From Streptococcus oralis (GTDB lineage: Bacteria; Bacillota; Bacilli; Lactobacillales; Streptococcaceae): a DNA stretch of 64,000 nucleotides. Both the position numbers and the translations under genes were made by a program. A model generated the notes under the pieces. That model was not told the DNA's origin. It did not search any database and saw nothing but the letters and a program-made list of their open reading frames with translations. Positions 29,886 to 38,993 of this stretch are shown here, piece after piece (position 1 is the stretch's first letter; every line of letters begins with the position of its first letter). The DNA is taken from positions 725,663-789,662 of the forward strand of contig NZ_KQ969521.1 of assembly GCF_001578935.1 (NCBI RefSeq), read 5' to 3'.

Positions 29886-30281
29886 TTAAAATAATAAATC
29901 CCAAATGCGTGGGAGAAAGATAAGTGCACCTGTCACTGCAGCAAAAAGAGAGACTACTAGCACGGCTCCTGCTGCCATGTCCTTGGCATTTTTAGCCAGC
30001 ATGGAAAAGTGATAGTGACTGGCTAAATCCACAACATTTTCAATAGCAGAGTTAATAATTTCAAACGCTACTACCAAGAAAATGCTCATTAGGAGAAAGA
30101 GCCATTCAATTCGTGACACCTGAAAAACAAAACCTGCAAGGATGACTACTAGAGCCGTCACTGCATGTTTTCGCATATTGCGTTCTTCCTTGAAAGCAGT
30201 CAGAATTCCTGTAAGAGCAAATTCTAAACTGGATACAAGGTCACGATTTTTCCATTTTCGTTTATTGTCTTGTGAGTCCAT
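29886..30281 (-). CDS. dgkA: diacylglycerol/undecaprenol kinase
   Basis: A 131-residue small integral membrane kinase with three to four transmembrane segments. The catalytic region is [17 protein letters not shown]. In Gram-positives this family phosphorylates undecaprenol, recycling the lipid carrier for wall synthesis; in streptococci it is linked to acid tolerance. It overlaps the ybeY end by 20 bases and precedes era. Confidence 0.93.
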   Translation of the reverse strand: MDSQDNKRKWKNRDLVSSLEFALTGILTAFKEERNMRKHAVTALVVILAGFVFQVSRIEWLFLLMSIFLVVAFEIINSAIENVVDLASHYHFSMLAKNAKDMAAGAVLVVSLFAAVTGALIFLPRIWDLLF

Positions 30282-30759
30282 AGGCTGTCAAAATTTCTTC
30301 TTGTAAACCGAACATCTCCGCTTCTTCTTCCGGAGTGTAGTGATCGTAGCCGTTAATGTGTAAAAAGCCGTGTACTGCCAAGAAGCCCATTTCACGCTCA
30401 AAGCTGTGACCGTATTCCTCAGCCTGCTCATGCGCTTTATCGATAGAGATGAACAGTTCCCCAATATAAGCATCAAATTCAGACATCATCTCTGCTAATT
30501 CTGGATTTTCAAGCAAATCCTCTTCGTCAAAGGCAATGTCCAACTCTGGTTTATACTCAAGGCTGATAACATCTGTCGGACGATCGGTATCACGGTACTC
30601 CAGATTGAGTTCGTGGCTACGCTCGTTGGTCACAAAAGTAACTGCCATCTCCTTGTCTTCTTTTCCTATTTTTTGGGCTGCAAATTCCAAAATTTCTTGG
30701 GTTTGGTGCAAGATTTCTTGTGAAACTTGACCAGTTTCATCTACCATTTCAATATACAT
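30262..30759 (-). CDS. ybeY: endoribonuclease YbeY
   Basis: A 165-residue metalloprotein with the zinc motif [11 protein letters not shown] (HxxxHxxxxxH). YbeY acts in 16S rRNA 3' maturation and ribosome quality control. It heads the long minus-strand housekeeping operon ybeY-dgkA-era-fpg-coaE-pmrA-rpmG-secG and is divergent from pavA. Confidence 0.95.
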   Translation of the reverse strand: MYIEMVDETGQVSQEILHQTQEILEFAAQKIGKEDKEMAVTFVTNERSHELNLEYRDTDRPTDVISLEYKPELDIAFDEEDLLENPELAEMMSEFDAYIGELFISIDKAHEQAEEYGHSFEREMGFLAVHGFLHINGYDHYTPEEEAEMFGLQEEILTAYGLTRQ

Positions 30760-30788
30760 GTACTTCTCGATTCTCTTTACTTGGCTTT

Positions 30789-30797
30789 ATTATACCA
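30789..30797 (-). promoter_or_regulatory. extended -10 promoter of the ybeY operon
   Basis: TGGTATAAT on the minus strand (hexamer 30789-30794), about 30 bases before the ybeY ATG. It is divergent from the pavA promoter. Confidence 0.7.
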
Positions 30798-30827
30798 CAT
30801 TTCCATGATTTTATTCTACCTTTTTGA

Positions 30828-30833
30828 TATAAT
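30828..30833 (+). promoter_or_regulatory. -10 box of pavA
   Basis: TATAAT preceded by TTGA, about 31 bases before the pavA ATG at 30864. No good -35. Confidence 0.55.
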
Positions 30834-30863
30834 ACTATGGAATACAATCACAAGGAGAGAACG

Positions 30864-32519
30864 ATGTCATTTGACGGATTTTTTTTACACCACATGGTTG
30901 AGGAATTGCGAAGCGAGTTGGTCAATGGTCGCATTCAGAAAATCAATCAGCCTTTTGAACAAGAGTTGGTCTTGCAAATCCGCAGCAATCGCCAAAGTCA
31001 TCGCCTGCTCCTCTCTGCCCATCCCGTTTTTGGGCGCATCCAGCTGACCCAAGCGACTTTTGAAAATCCAGCCCAACCTTCGACTTTTATCATGGTTTTG
31101 AGAAAGTATTTGCAGGGTGCCCTGATTGAGTCGATTGAGCAAGTGGAAAATGATCGTATTGTGGAAATCACCGTTTCCAATAAAAACGAGATTGGGGACC
31201 ACATTCAGGCTACCTTGATTATCGAGATTATGGGCAAACACAGCAATATTCTACTAGTCGATAAAAGTAGCCATAAAATCCTTGAAGTCATCAAACACGT
31301 TGGCTTTTCACAAAATAGCTACCGCACCTTGCTACCAGGATCGACCTATATTGCTCCGCCAAGCACCGAGTCTCTCAATCCTTTTACTGTCAAGGATGAA
31401 AAGCTCTTTGAAATTCTGCAAACCCAAGAACTAACAGCAAGAAATCTTCAAAGTCTCTTTCAAGGTTTAGGTCGTGATACGGCAAACGAACTGGAAAGCC
31501 TATTGGTTCATGATAAACTGTCCACTTTCCGTAACTTTTTCAGTCAAAAAACCAAACCATGCTTAACAGAGACTTCCTTCAGTCCAGTTCCGTTTGCCAA
31601 TCATTTAGGAGAGCCTTTTTCCAGTCTTTCTGACTTGCTTGACACCTACTATAAGGACAAGGCTGAACGGGACCGTGTCAAACAGCAAGCCAGTGAACTG
31701 ATTCGTCGTGTTGAAAATGAACTTCAGAAAAATCGACATAAGCTGAAAAAACAAGAAAAAGAGTTACTGGCAACAGACAATGCTGAGGAATTTCGCCAAA
31801 AAGGGGAATTGTTGACAACCTTCCTCCACCAAGTGCCTAATGACCAAGATCAGGTTACCTTGGACAACTACTACACCAATCAACCTATCACCATTGCGCT
31901 TGATAAGGCCTTGACTCCCAGCCAGAATGCTCAACGCTATTTTAAACGTTACCAGAAACTCAAAGAAGCTGTCAAATACCTTACTGAGCTGATTGAGGAA
32001 ACCAAGGCTACCATTCTCTATCTGGAAAGCGTGGAAACGGTTCTCAACCAAGCTGGGCTGGAGGAAATCGCTGAAATCCGTGAGGAATTGATCCAAACCG
32101 GTTTTATCCGTAGAAGACAACGCGAAAAAATCCAGAAACGCAAAAAACCAGAACAGTATCTGGCAAGCGATGGGAAGACCATTATCTATGTCGGTCGAAA
32201 CAATCTTCAAAACGAGGAACTAACCTTTAAAATGGCCCGCAAGGAGGAACTTTGGTTCCATGCCAAGGACATCCCTGGAAGCCATGTCGTCATATCAGGA
32301 AATCTTGACCCATCTGATGAAGTTAAAACAGATGCGGCAGAACTGGCTGCCTATTTCTCCAAAGGGCGCTTGTCAAATCTCGTGCAGGTGGATATGATTG
32401 AAGTGAAAAAACTCAACAAACCAACTGGTGGAAAACCTGGCTTTGTAACCTACACAGGACAAAAGACCCTCCGCGTTACACCAGACCCAGAAAAAATCGC
32501 ATCTATGAAAAAATCCTGA
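30864..32519 (+). CDS. pavA: fibronectin-binding/NFACT family protein PavA
   Basis: A 551-residue protein, the length of pneumococcal PavA. It has an N-terminal NFACT-N domain (MSFDGFFLHHMVEELRSEL), a central coiled-coil (about residues 270-430) and a C-terminal NFACT-R/DUF814 domain (LWFHAKDIPGSHVVI). The family is related to RqcH, which adds alanine tails to nascent chains on split 50S subunits. Streptococcal members have been described as surface adhesins that bind fibronectin, although there is no signal peptide. The ATG at 30864 has AAGGAGAG upstream. Confidence 0.93.
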   Translation: MSFDGFFLHHMVEELRSELVNGRIQKINQPFEQELVLQIRSNRQSHRLLLSAHPVFGRIQLTQATFENPAQPSTFIMVLRKYLQGALIESIEQVENDRIVEITVSNKNEIGDHIQATLIIEIMGKHSNILLVDKSSHKILEVIKHVGFSQNSYRTLLPGSTYIAPPSTESLNPFTVKDEKLFEILQTQELTARNLQSLFQGLGRDTANELESLLVHDKLSTFRNFFSQKTKPCLTETSFSPVPFANHLGEPFSSLSDLLDTYYKDKAERDRVKQQASELIRRVENELQKNRHKLKKQEKELLATDNAEEFRQKGELLTTFLHQVPNDQDQVTLDNYYTNQPITIALDKALTPSQNAQRYFKRYQKLKEAVKYLTELIEETKATILYLESVETVLNQAGLEEIAEIREELIQTGFIRRRQREKIQKRKKPEQYLASDGKTIIYVGRNNLQNEELTFKMARKEELWFHAKDIPGSHVVISGNLDPSDEVKTDAAELAAYFSKGRLSNLVQVDMIEVKKLNKPTGGKPGFVTYTGQKTLRVTPDPEKIASMKKS

Positions 32520-32542
32520 TCTCACTTGAAATCAGGATTTTC
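32511..32542 (+). terminator. pavA terminator
   Basis: Stem ATCCTGAT / ATCAGGAT with a 10-base loop and TTTTCTCTT behind it; it overlaps the last codons of pavA. Confidence 0.85.
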
Positions 32543-32551
32543 TCTTACATT

Positions 32552-33262
32552 TTACTCTGCAATCAAGGTTTCCAAACCAACCTTCATCATATCGGTGAAG
32601 GTATTTTGGCGTTCTTCTGCAGTGGTGTCTTCATCTGGATTAACCAAGCTATCAGAAATAGTCATGATAGCTAGCGCATCAACATGGTGTTGGGCAGCAA
32701 GATAGTAAAGAGCTGCTGCTTCCATTTCTACAGCTTTAACTCCCCATTTACCAAGCTCAATGTTCTTTTCAAAGTAGTTTGAGTAAAAGACATCTGATGA
32801 CAAAACGTTCCCAACGTGGGTGGTCATACCAAGATCTTTAGCGATATGGTAGGCCTTGTCTAGCAAATCAAAGCTAGCGATTTGTGGGAAATCATACTGT
32901 GGCCAGTCGTTGCGGATGATGTTTGAGTTGGTTGCAGCTGCTTGCGCCAAAACCAATTCACGGACGTGGACATCTTCATTCAAAGAACCAGCAGTTCCCA
33001 CGCGGATCAATTTCTTTACACCGTAGTCCACAATCAACTCACGCGCATAAATCGAAATGGATGGCATCCCCATCCCAGTTCCCATGACCGATACACGGTG
33101 ACCCTTGTAAGTACCAGTGTAACCAAACATGTTACGCACTTCGTTAAAACAAACAGCATCTTCAAGGAAATTCTCCGCAATAAATTTCGCACGAAGAGGA
33201 TCCCCGGGAAGAAGAATTTTATCAGCAATTTCACCCTGCTTAGCAGCAATATGGATAGACAT
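32552..33262 (-). CDS. deoD: purine nucleoside phosphorylase DeoD-type
   Basis: A 236-residue hexameric-type purine nucleoside phosphorylase ([25 protein letters not shown]). Signature segments include [15 protein letters not shown] and [12 protein letters not shown], and the catalytic Asp is in TISDSLV. It cleaves purine nucleosides to base and ribose-1-phosphate. The ATG at 33262 is chosen by family start. There is no Shine-Dalgarno, only TATCTTATATT before it, so the message may be leaderless or weakly translated. It ends close to the pavA terminator (convergent). Confidence 0.93.
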   Translation of the reverse strand: MSIHIAAKQGEIADKILLPGDPLRAKFIAENFLEDAVCFNEVRNMFGYTGTYKGHRVSVMGTGMGMPSISIYARELIVDYGVKKLIRVGTAGSLNEDVHVRELVLAQAAATNSNIIRNDWPQYDFPQIASFDLLDKAYHIAKDLGMTTHVGNVLSSDVFYSNYFEKNIELGKWGVKAVEMEAAALYYLAAQHHVDALAIMTISDSLVNPDEDTTAEERQNTFTDMMKVGLETLIAE

Positions 33263-33302
33263 AATATAAGATACCAAACCCGTCAAAAAGCGAAGGGAAA
33301 AT

Positions 33303-33369
33303 AGGAGTTGGGTGCAGTGAGCGATGCTCGCTAGACCAACTATCTTTTTCCCACTGCTTTTAGGGTGGG
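33303..33369. other. two adjacent hairpins in the deoD upstream region
   Basis: The first hairpin joins AGTTGG to CCAACT with an inner stem AGTGAGC / GCTCGCT around GAT. The second joins CCCAC to GTGGG at 33350-33368. Neither has a good T-run on the minus strand, the direction of the neighbouring genes. They may be a weak terminator for the amidotransferase unit or a structured leader. Confidence 0.4.
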
Positions 33370-33466
33370 TTCAATTCCTTTCTTTCTTGATTTTAAATTT
33401 AAATATTTTGCAGAATAGTTAGCCCGAGTTTGACTATAACTCAGATACTCTGGATTTCTGTAGTTC

Positions 33467-34177
33467 CTAGTTTACCAATGAATCTAAAAATGCATACAGT
33501 TTTGCATTCATTTCAGAATAATCGTTTCCACGTAATTCTTCTGGTGTTTGAACAAAAGGCAACTTTTCACTTTGCTCTCTTAATTTCTCCTCACCATCCG
33601 CAGTAATTAAAAGTTCTACTGCGTCTGGATCAAATTCCAAATGAGCCTGAAAGGCATAATGTTTCGGACTGAAGCGAATAATCTGACGTGGACAACCTTG
33701 ACTCGTCGCAAGAACAACAGCATCCTCTATCAGCCCTGGCATATCACCATGCCAGTGGCCGGTTTCTATGTTTTTTCCGAGCAAGCTGACATGAGGATCT
33801 GTTAGGCCTTGCATCGTCAATGTCACAGGATAAACACCGATCTCGCGCTCAGGACTGTGCTCATACTCCGCGCCATAGGCAACAGACAGGAGCTGCGCAC
33901 CAAGACAGACACCAACAATATAGATATCCGCAGCAATCGCTTCTTTCATAAAAGCAAGCTCAGCCTTAGGGTCATAGTATGGGAAGTTTTCTCTATCCTC
34001 ATCAGGTGATTGAGGACCACCCATAACAATCAGAAAATCAATCCCGTCAATTGTTTCAGGAAGAGGTTCTTTTTCATAAACCTTTGTTGATGTAATGTGA
34101 TGACCTCGTTCTAGAGCCCATTTTAGATATGCGCCTGGAACCTCAAATGTCTCATGAAAAATAAAGTGAACTCTCAT
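33467..34177 (-). CDS. class I glutamine amidotransferase-like protein
   Basis: A 236-residue GMP-synthase-like glutamine amidotransferase domain protein. The nucleophile elbow is VGVCLGAQLL (Cys91), and the catalytic His and Glu are in QAHLEFD (His179, Glu181), so the triad is complete. No synthetase domain is attached. Such stand-alone proteins are of uncertain substrate. The ATG at 34177 is 4 bases after the punA stop and lacks an obvious ribosome site, so translation probably depends on re-initiation after punA. Its place in a purine salvage operon hints at a nucleotide-related role, which is inference. Confidence 0.82.
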   Translation of the reverse strand: MRVHFIFHETFEVPGAYLKWALERGHHITSTKVYEKEPLPETIDGIDFLIVMGGPQSPDEDRENFPYYDPKAELAFMKEAIAADIYIVGVCLGAQLLSVAYGAEYEHSPEREIGVYPVTLTMQGLTDPHVSLLGKNIETGHWHGDMPGLIEDAVVLATSQGCPRQIIRFSPKHYAFQAHLEFDPDAVELLITADGEEKLREQSEKLPFVQTPEELRGNDYSEMNAKLYAFLDSLVN

Positions 34178-34181
34178 GACA

Positions 34182-34991
34182 TTACAATTCAGCAAGAATC
34201 GCTTTAAGCAAGCCTTTGAAGTCACCTTTGACACGTTCAGTCACTTCTACAACCTCTTCATGATTGAGTTCTTCTTGGAAGCCTGCAGCATGGTTAGTAA
34301 TACATGAAATACCAAGGACTTTCAAGCCTGAGTGGGCTGCCACAATCACTTCAGGAACAGTAGACATACCAACTGCATCTGCTCCCAATGTCTTATAGGC
34401 ACGAATTTCTGCAGGTGTTTCATAAGTCGGACCGGTAACACCGATATAGACACCTTCATCAAGCTTGATACCGAGTTTTTTAGCCACTTCATGGGCAGTT
34501 GCACGGTATTCCGGTGTGTAGGCTTTAGACATATCAGGGAAACGTGGACCAAAATCATCCAAGTTTTCACCCATCAATGGGTTTTGTCCCGTCATATTGA
34601 TATGGTCTGAGATTGCCATCAAGGTACCAGGTCCATAGCCAATACCACCAGCTGCATTGGTTACAATAACACCTTCACATCCGAGAACTTTCATCACACG
34701 AACTGGGAAAGTCACGACTTCCAGAGGATTTCCTTCGTAGAAATGAAAACGACCTTGAAGAGCCAAGACCTTGCGGCCTGCAAGTTCACCATATACCAAT
34801 TTTCCAGCGTGACCAACTACTGTCGAACGGCCCCAGTTTGGAATGTCTGCATAATCTACTACAACTGGATTTTCGATTTCTTCCGCCAATTCTCCAAGTC
34901 CTGATCCAAGGATTAGACCGAACTCAGGCGCTTGGATTCCCTTGTCTTTCAGGAAAGTAGCTGTTTCTTTGATCTTATCTAAAAATGTCAT
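34182..34991 (-). CDS. punA: purine nucleoside phosphorylase, trimeric type (inosine/guanosine)
   Basis: A 269-residue trimeric PNP. The phosphate site is LGSGLGELAEEI, followed by VVGHAGKLVYG and LQGRFHFYEG. VTNAAGGIGYGPGTLMAISDHIN is the family signature, and the purine site is GPTYETPAEIR with the Asn of ISCITNHAAG. It cleaves inosine and guanosine. It overlaps the DUF1697 end by 4 bases (ATGA) in the rpiA-deoB-DUF1697-punA unit. Confidence 0.95.
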   Translation of the reverse strand: MTFLDKIKETATFLKDKGIQAPEFGLILGSGLGELAEEIENPVVVDYADIPNWGRSTVVGHAGKLVYGELAGRKVLALQGRFHFYEGNPLEVVTFPVRVMKVLGCEGVIVTNAAGGIGYGPGTLMAISDHINMTGQNPLMGENLDDFGPRFPDMSKAYTPEYRATAHEVAKKLGIKLDEGVYIGVTGPTYETPAEIRAYKTLGADAVGMSTVPEVIVAAHSGLKVLGISCITNHAAGFQEELNHEEVVEVTERVKGDFKGLLKAILAEL

Positions 34992-35548
34992 TCTGTGTCT
35001 CCTTTATTATTTTTTAGCATTTGACCGATTTTGTCAAAAGTTTTTGCATTGCGAATGGTGATGTTGCGATAAAAAGGCATCTTGAGCAAGTACTTATGAT
35101 AGGCAGTTGCATAGTAGGATTCCTCAGAGAATTTCCCCCAGAAAATCCCAAGTCTTCCAAAATGAACCACTTCATCTTTCAGTTCCAAACTGTTCACTTT
35201 CTCGATGACTTGATCCACATCCAAGCTCTCCGTGTAGAAGAGCACATCCTTTCGTGCCAAATCTTTGGTCCACCATTCAGGCAGATTTTCAAGTTCCTCT
35301 TCAAAGTCCTCAAGACTCAGTAAAGAAAAGCTCTGAATAAATGGATAGTGGACTTCAAAGAAAGTCTCTAACTTTTCAACCAATTGGGCTTTGGGAGCTG
35401 TCGAAGTAAAGAAAATGTTGCCACTGTTGATGTAGGTTTCAACCTTTTCCAGTCCCAACTCTGTCAGTTCTTGACGAAGTTGCGCCATGACAACTTTATT
35501 TTTCCCACCGACATTAATGCCCCTTACCAATAAAGCATAGCGCGTCAT
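34988..35548 (-). CDS. DUF1697 family protein
   Basis: A 186-residue protein of the DUF1697 family (RYALLVRGINVGGKNKVVMAQLR and YINSGNIFF are diagnostic). The function is unknown. Three further conserved patches, LEKVETYINSG, DVLFYTES and KMPFYRNITIRN, look like a compact two-domain fold without catalytic motifs I recognise. It starts 1 base after the deoB stop and its end overlaps punA, so all are translated together. Confidence 0.88.
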   Translation of the reverse strand: MTRYALLVRGINVGGKNKVVMAQLRQELTELGLEKVETYINSGNIFFTSTAPKAQLVEKLETFFEVHYPFIQSFSLLSLEDFEEELENLPEWWTKDLARKDVLFYTESLDVDQVIEKVNSLELKDEVVHFGRLGIFWGKFSEESYYATAYHKYLLKMPFYRNITIRNAKTFDKIGQMLKNNKGDTE

Positions 35549-35549
35549 C

Positions 35550-36761
35550 TTATACCAATTTATCTAAGAAACTTTCTCCAATCATGGCGGTTTCAACACC
35601 AAAGTTATCCGCGACTGTCGCTGAGATATCTGCAAAATGTCCAACTGGAATGACACCATTTCCTGTAAAGGCAGGGCTATAGGCCAACAATGGAATATAT
35701 TCACGAGTGTGATCAGTTCCAGCATAGGTTGGGTCATTTCCATGGTCCGCAGTAATCAAGAGAAGATCGTCCTCTCTCATAGCAGCGATAATTTCAGGCA
35801 AGCGTTCATCAAACTCATGCAAGCAATCACGGTAACCATGAGCATCACGACGGTGGCCATAAAGGGCATCAAAGTCAACCAAGTTTGTGAAGGAGAATCC
35901 TTTTTCAAATTCAGCAAGTCCCATGGTCTTCAATAATGTATCAATTCCGTGGCTGTTTGACTTGTTGTGGCCCATGTCATGGTTAATACCCGCACCGTTA
36001 AAGATATCGTTGATTTTACCAACAGCATACGTATCGATACCTGCTTCGTTCAATTTATCCAAAACGGTTGGTGCAAATGGAGATACAGCCAAGTCACGAC
36101 GGTTTGCTGTACGAGTGAAATTACCTGGTTCACCAACATACGGACGGGCAATGATACGACCTAGAAGGGCAGGACGCTCAAGGGTAATCGAACGAGCGTA
36201 TTCACAGATACGGTACAATTCATCCAAAGGAATGATATCTTCGTGGGCAGCAATCTGCAAAACAGGATCAGCTGAAGTATAGATAATCAACTCCCCTGTT
36301 TCCATTTGACGTGGTCCGAAATCATCGATAACAGCTGTTCCTGAGTAAGGTTTGTTGGCTTCACGAATGACCTTACGTCCGGAAAATTCTTCGATTTTTG
36401 TCAAGATTTCTTCTGGGAATCCGTTCCAGAAAGTATCGAAAGGCTCTGTAATGTTAAGGCCCATGATTTCCCAGTGACCAGTCATTGTGTCCTTACCAAG
36501 AGATACTTCTTCCAATTTCGTTACATAACCTGTTGGGTTGCTTTCAGATGGTACAGTCTTCAGCGGCGTTTCTCGAGGAATATTTCCAAGACCAATTTTA
36601 GCCATGTTTGGCACATTCAAACCAACTGTTTTTGAAATGTGTCCCAGTGTGTCAGAAGCTCCATCTGGAACCCCTGCATTGACAAAGTTATTGGCATCAG
36701 GTGCAGCACCGATTCCCACAGAATCCAGTACCACCAAGTGAATACGATTAAATTTTGACAT
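35550..36761 (-). CDS. deoB: phosphopentomutase
   Basis: A 403-residue alkaline-phosphatase superfamily mutase that interconverts ribose-1-phosphate and ribose-5-phosphate. Motifs include [13 protein letters not shown] (metal Asp), the phospho-Thr region [15 protein letters not shown], and the metal-binding [20 protein letters not shown]. It links nucleoside phosphorolysis (punA, deoD) to the pentose phosphate pathway (rpiA) within the same operon. Confidence 0.97.
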   Translation of the reverse strand: MSKFNRIHLVVLDSVGIGAAPDANNFVNAGVPDGASDTLGHISKTVGLNVPNMAKIGLGNIPRETPLKTVPSESNPTGYVTKLEEVSLGKDTMTGHWEIMGLNITEPFDTFWNGFPEEILTKIEEFSGRKVIREANKPYSGTAVIDDFGPRQMETGELIIYTSADPVLQIAAHEDIIPLDELYRICEYARSITLERPALLGRIIARPYVGEPGNFTRTANRRDLAVSPFAPTVLDKLNEAGIDTYAVGKINDIFNGAGINHDMGHNKSNSHGIDTLLKTMGLAEFEKGFSFTNLVDFDALYGHRRDAHGYRDCLHEFDERLPEIIAAMREDDLLLITADHGNDPTYAGTDHTREYIPLLAYSPAFTGNGVIPVGHFADISATVADNFGVETAMIGESFLDKLV

Positions 36762-36784
36762 AGTCTGTCTCCTTATTATTTTAG

Positions 36785-37468
36785 TTATCTTGCTTTTGTT
36801 GCAGTTAAAATCTGAACACCATCTCGTCCTGCTACGATGACCTTATCCACCATTTGGTTGAACAAGCCGTGCTCTACGACACCAACGACATGATCCAATT
36901 CTTCCCCGAAGGCAATTGGATCTTCAATGACATCCAAGGCTAGGTCTATGATAAAGTTCTGCATATCAGTCACAAAACGTTGGCCGTCTTTTTCACGGAA
37001 ACTTGGTTTGTAGCCAGCTCGCTTAAACTGACGAAAGACCTGTTCTGCCCCATACTGAACCACTTCCACAGGCAATTTAAAAGCACCTAGTTTTTCTACC
37101 AGTTTGCTTTCATCTACCACCCAAATGTATTCTTTTGAGGGCGTCGCCACAACCTTCTCCATCAGAAGGGCACCACCTCCGCCTTTGATTCCGTTAAACT
37201 GGCTATCTACTTCATCCGCCCCGTCAACCGTCACATCGACAAAATCCACTTGATCAATCGACTTGAGTGGGATGTTAAGTCCTTCAGCCTGTTTACTGGT
37301 CACACTAGAAGTCGTTACAGCAGTAATCTGCAAACCTTCTTCCTTGATCCGACGGCCTACTTCCTCTACGAAATAGTAGGCAGTAGAGCCAGTTCCCAGT
37401 CCGACAACCATACCATTCTTGACAAACTCAGCAGCCTTGATACCTGCCATCTTTTTCAGATTCTCCAC
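36785..37468 (-). CDS. rpiA: ribose-5-phosphate isomerase A
   Basis: A 227-residue RpiA converting ribose-5-phosphate and ribulose-5-phosphate. Conserved motifs are [22 protein letters not shown] and [10 protein letters not shown]. It starts with GTG, supported by GGAGG 7 bases upstream. It heads the operon rpiA-deoB-DUF1697-punA-amidotransferase. Confidence 0.97.
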   Translation of the reverse strand: MENLKKMAGIKAAEFVKNGMVVGLGTGSTAYYFVEEVGRRIKEEGLQITAVTTSSVTSKQAEGLNIPLKSIDQVDFVDVTVDGADEVDSQFNGIKGGGGALLMEKVVATPSKEYIWVVDESKLVEKLGAFKLPVEVVQYGAEQVFRQFKRAGYKPSFREKDGQRFVTDMQNFIIDLALDVIEDPIAFGEELDHVVGVVEHGLFNQMVDKVIVAGRDGVQILTATKAR

Positions 37469-37497
37469 TTAAACACCTCCATTAAAGAGCTACTTTT

Positions 37498-37503
37498 ATT
37501 ATA
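37498..37503 (-). promoter_or_regulatory. -10 box of the rpiA operon
   Basis: TATAAT on the minus strand, 30 bases before the rpiA GTG. Confidence 0.6.
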
Positions 37504-37537
37504 ACATGTATCCGTTTTTATTTCATGAATACACTTG

Positions 37538-37567
37538 AAAAACCCGAACATTTTTATTTCGGGTTTT
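37538..37567 (-). terminator. terminator of the U32 gene
   Basis: Stem AACCCGAA / TTCGGGTT with T-runs on the minus strand, just after the U32 stop. Confidence 0.85.
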
Positions 37568-37573
37568 CGTGTT

Positions 37574-38503
37574 CTATTTAACCATATCAGGATCGTAATC
37601 ATAGAATCCTGTGTCGAGGAAACGGTTTTTAGGGTGTAACTTGCGCACTTCCTCATCTAACAAGAAGGCTTGGTCATGGCTGAAATTCCCTTCTTGGATC
37701 AAGCTACGAGCTTGGATAAAGAGTTTGGCAATTTCTACAAAATTCTGACCTGGTGTATAAAGTCCCTCAAGTTTCCAGTGAGTAAAACCATGCTCCACCA
37801 ATTCTGTCAATTTGGTCATCAAATCAAGGTCATTGTTGGCAAAGATGTGGGTACCATGATTGTCTTCGAAGATGGAATAATGGCTTTCTGGGTCACTCGG
37901 CTCTGCTAAGAAGAGGTCACGTTTACGCGTCTTTTCATCATCGATATGCGTAAAGTTATAGTAGTTTTGTAAGAGCGGACGCTTAGAATGGTGGATTACG
38001 CTAGCTCCATAAACCAACACTTCAGCAGGAATTTCCAAAATCTCAGGCATCTTGAATAGCTCAGCAGATGGGATTTCACGCGCCAAAACAGCCTCAGATG
38101 CGCCAGCCTTTTGTCCCCAAAAGTTAATCTGACGACTGCTTGTCACCATGGTTGAAGCATCGTAGATAGTCTTAAAGGAATAGCCATCGCGGTTAACTAC
38201 GTAAAAAACGCCTGCATCTCCAACAGTAATATAGTCTGTCTTGATTTCCTCCAAGAAATCAAGGAAAGGCTTGATACGGTCCATCATATCTTGGTGCATG
38301 AGGGCATTGACCGCAACAATCAATTCCTTATCTGCTTCATGAACCAACTTAGCAATTTCACGCAATTGGTCATGACTAAAGGTCGTTGGCAGACGAAGGC
38401 CAAAATCTTTCTCACCGACGTAGATACGATCTACGCCAGCTTCGAGTAGTTGTTCAACTTGTTCAATACTTTCAGCAGTTGCTGTAATGATAATCTTTTC
38501 CAT
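37574..38503 (-). CDS. peptidase U32 family protein (TrhP1-like tRNA hydroxylation factor)
   Basis: A 309-residue U32-family protein, probably a TIM barrel. The N-terminus has IITATAESIEQVEQLLEAGVDRIYVG, and the centre has YDASTMVTSSRQINFWGQKAGASEAVLAREI. U32 proteins of the YrrN/YrrO type (TrhP) are now linked to prephenate-dependent tRNA U34 5-hydroxylation, not peptidase activity. The short 309-residue form resembles YrrN/TrhP1. No second U32 gene is adjacent here. It is a single-gene transcript with its own terminator. Confidence 0.87.
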   Translation of the reverse strand: MEKIIITATAESIEQVEQLLEAGVDRIYVGEKDFGLRLPTTFSHDQLREIAKLVHEADKELIVAVNALMHQDMMDRIKPFLDFLEEIKTDYITVGDAGVFYVVNRDGYSFKTIYDASTMVTSSRQINFWGQKAGASEAVLAREIPSAELFKMPEILEIPAEVLVYGASVIHHSKRPLLQNYYNFTHIDDEKTRKRDLFLAEPSDPESHYSIFEDNHGTHIFANNDLDLMTKLTELVEHGFTHWKLEGLYTPGQNFVEIAKLFIQARSLIQEGNFSHDQAFLLDEEVRKLHPKNRFLDTGFYDYDPDMVK

Positions 38504-38642
38504 AAGAAAAATTATACCACATTTCTCAAAAATCAGCTATCCTTTCTAAATGAAAAGGGACTTTAGTAGTTTTGTAACAATCCTGTAATAATTCTCTGCA
38601 TAAAAAATGATAAAATAGTTATGTACTGTTAAGGAGAGAATC

Positions 38643-38927
38643 ATGTCCGCAAGAAAATTAGAAGCTTATGAGTTTGAACAAGCTCCCGAATCGAAACAAA
38701 CTCCGCTTTACCAAGATTACACACCTGAAGCCCCAGTCGGCCCTAACCTAAAAGAGATTTTATTTTTTGTAAATATCGCTTGTTTCTGTATTTTTATGGC
38801 ACTTTTTAGTTTTATCTTTTTAGCTATAAAATTGAATACAGCTTTATCCTTTATCGCTGCAATGGGGCTTAGTTTCGCCCTTTTACAACTTCAACGAAAG
38901 ATAATGAAACGAAAATTTTCAAAATAA
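38643..38927 (+). CDS. DUF3270-like small membrane protein (94 aa)
   Basis: A 94-residue protein with a polar N-terminal half (about 37 residues) and two membrane helices at roughly 39-62 and 66-84, ending in a basic tail QRKIMKRKFSK. I take it as the streptococcal DUF3270 family, function unknown. It has a clear ribosome site AAGGAGAG 5 bases before the ATG. It is transcribed towards ciaH, and the two units end in separate hairpins. Confidence 0.78.
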   Translation: MSARKLEAYEFEQAPESKQTPLYQDYTPEAPVGPNLKEILFFVNIACFCIFMALFSFIFLAIKLNTALSFIAAMGLSFALLQLQRKIMKRKFSK

Positions 38928-38930
38928 AGG

Positions 38931-38953
38931 TTGGTACTACTACTAACCTCTTT
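38931..38953 (+). terminator. terminator of the DUF3270 gene
   Basis: Stem AGGTT-GTA / TACTAACCT (one mismatch) followed by CTTTTCTTG on the plus strand. Confidence 0.6.
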
Positions 38954-38963
38954 TCTTGTTATC

Positions 38964-38993
38964 AAAAAAGACAGTTCTATAACTGTCTTTTTT
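38964..38993. terminator. bidirectional terminator at the end of ciaH
   Basis: Stem AAAAAAGACAGTT / AACTGTCTTTTTT, perfect, with runs on both strands; it serves ciaH on the minus strand and overlaps its stop codon. Confidence 0.85.

Noticed and set aside
30885..31241. A 118-residue minus-strand frame opposite pavA
   Set aside because: It is an antisense shadow of the PavA coding sequence with no ribosome site.
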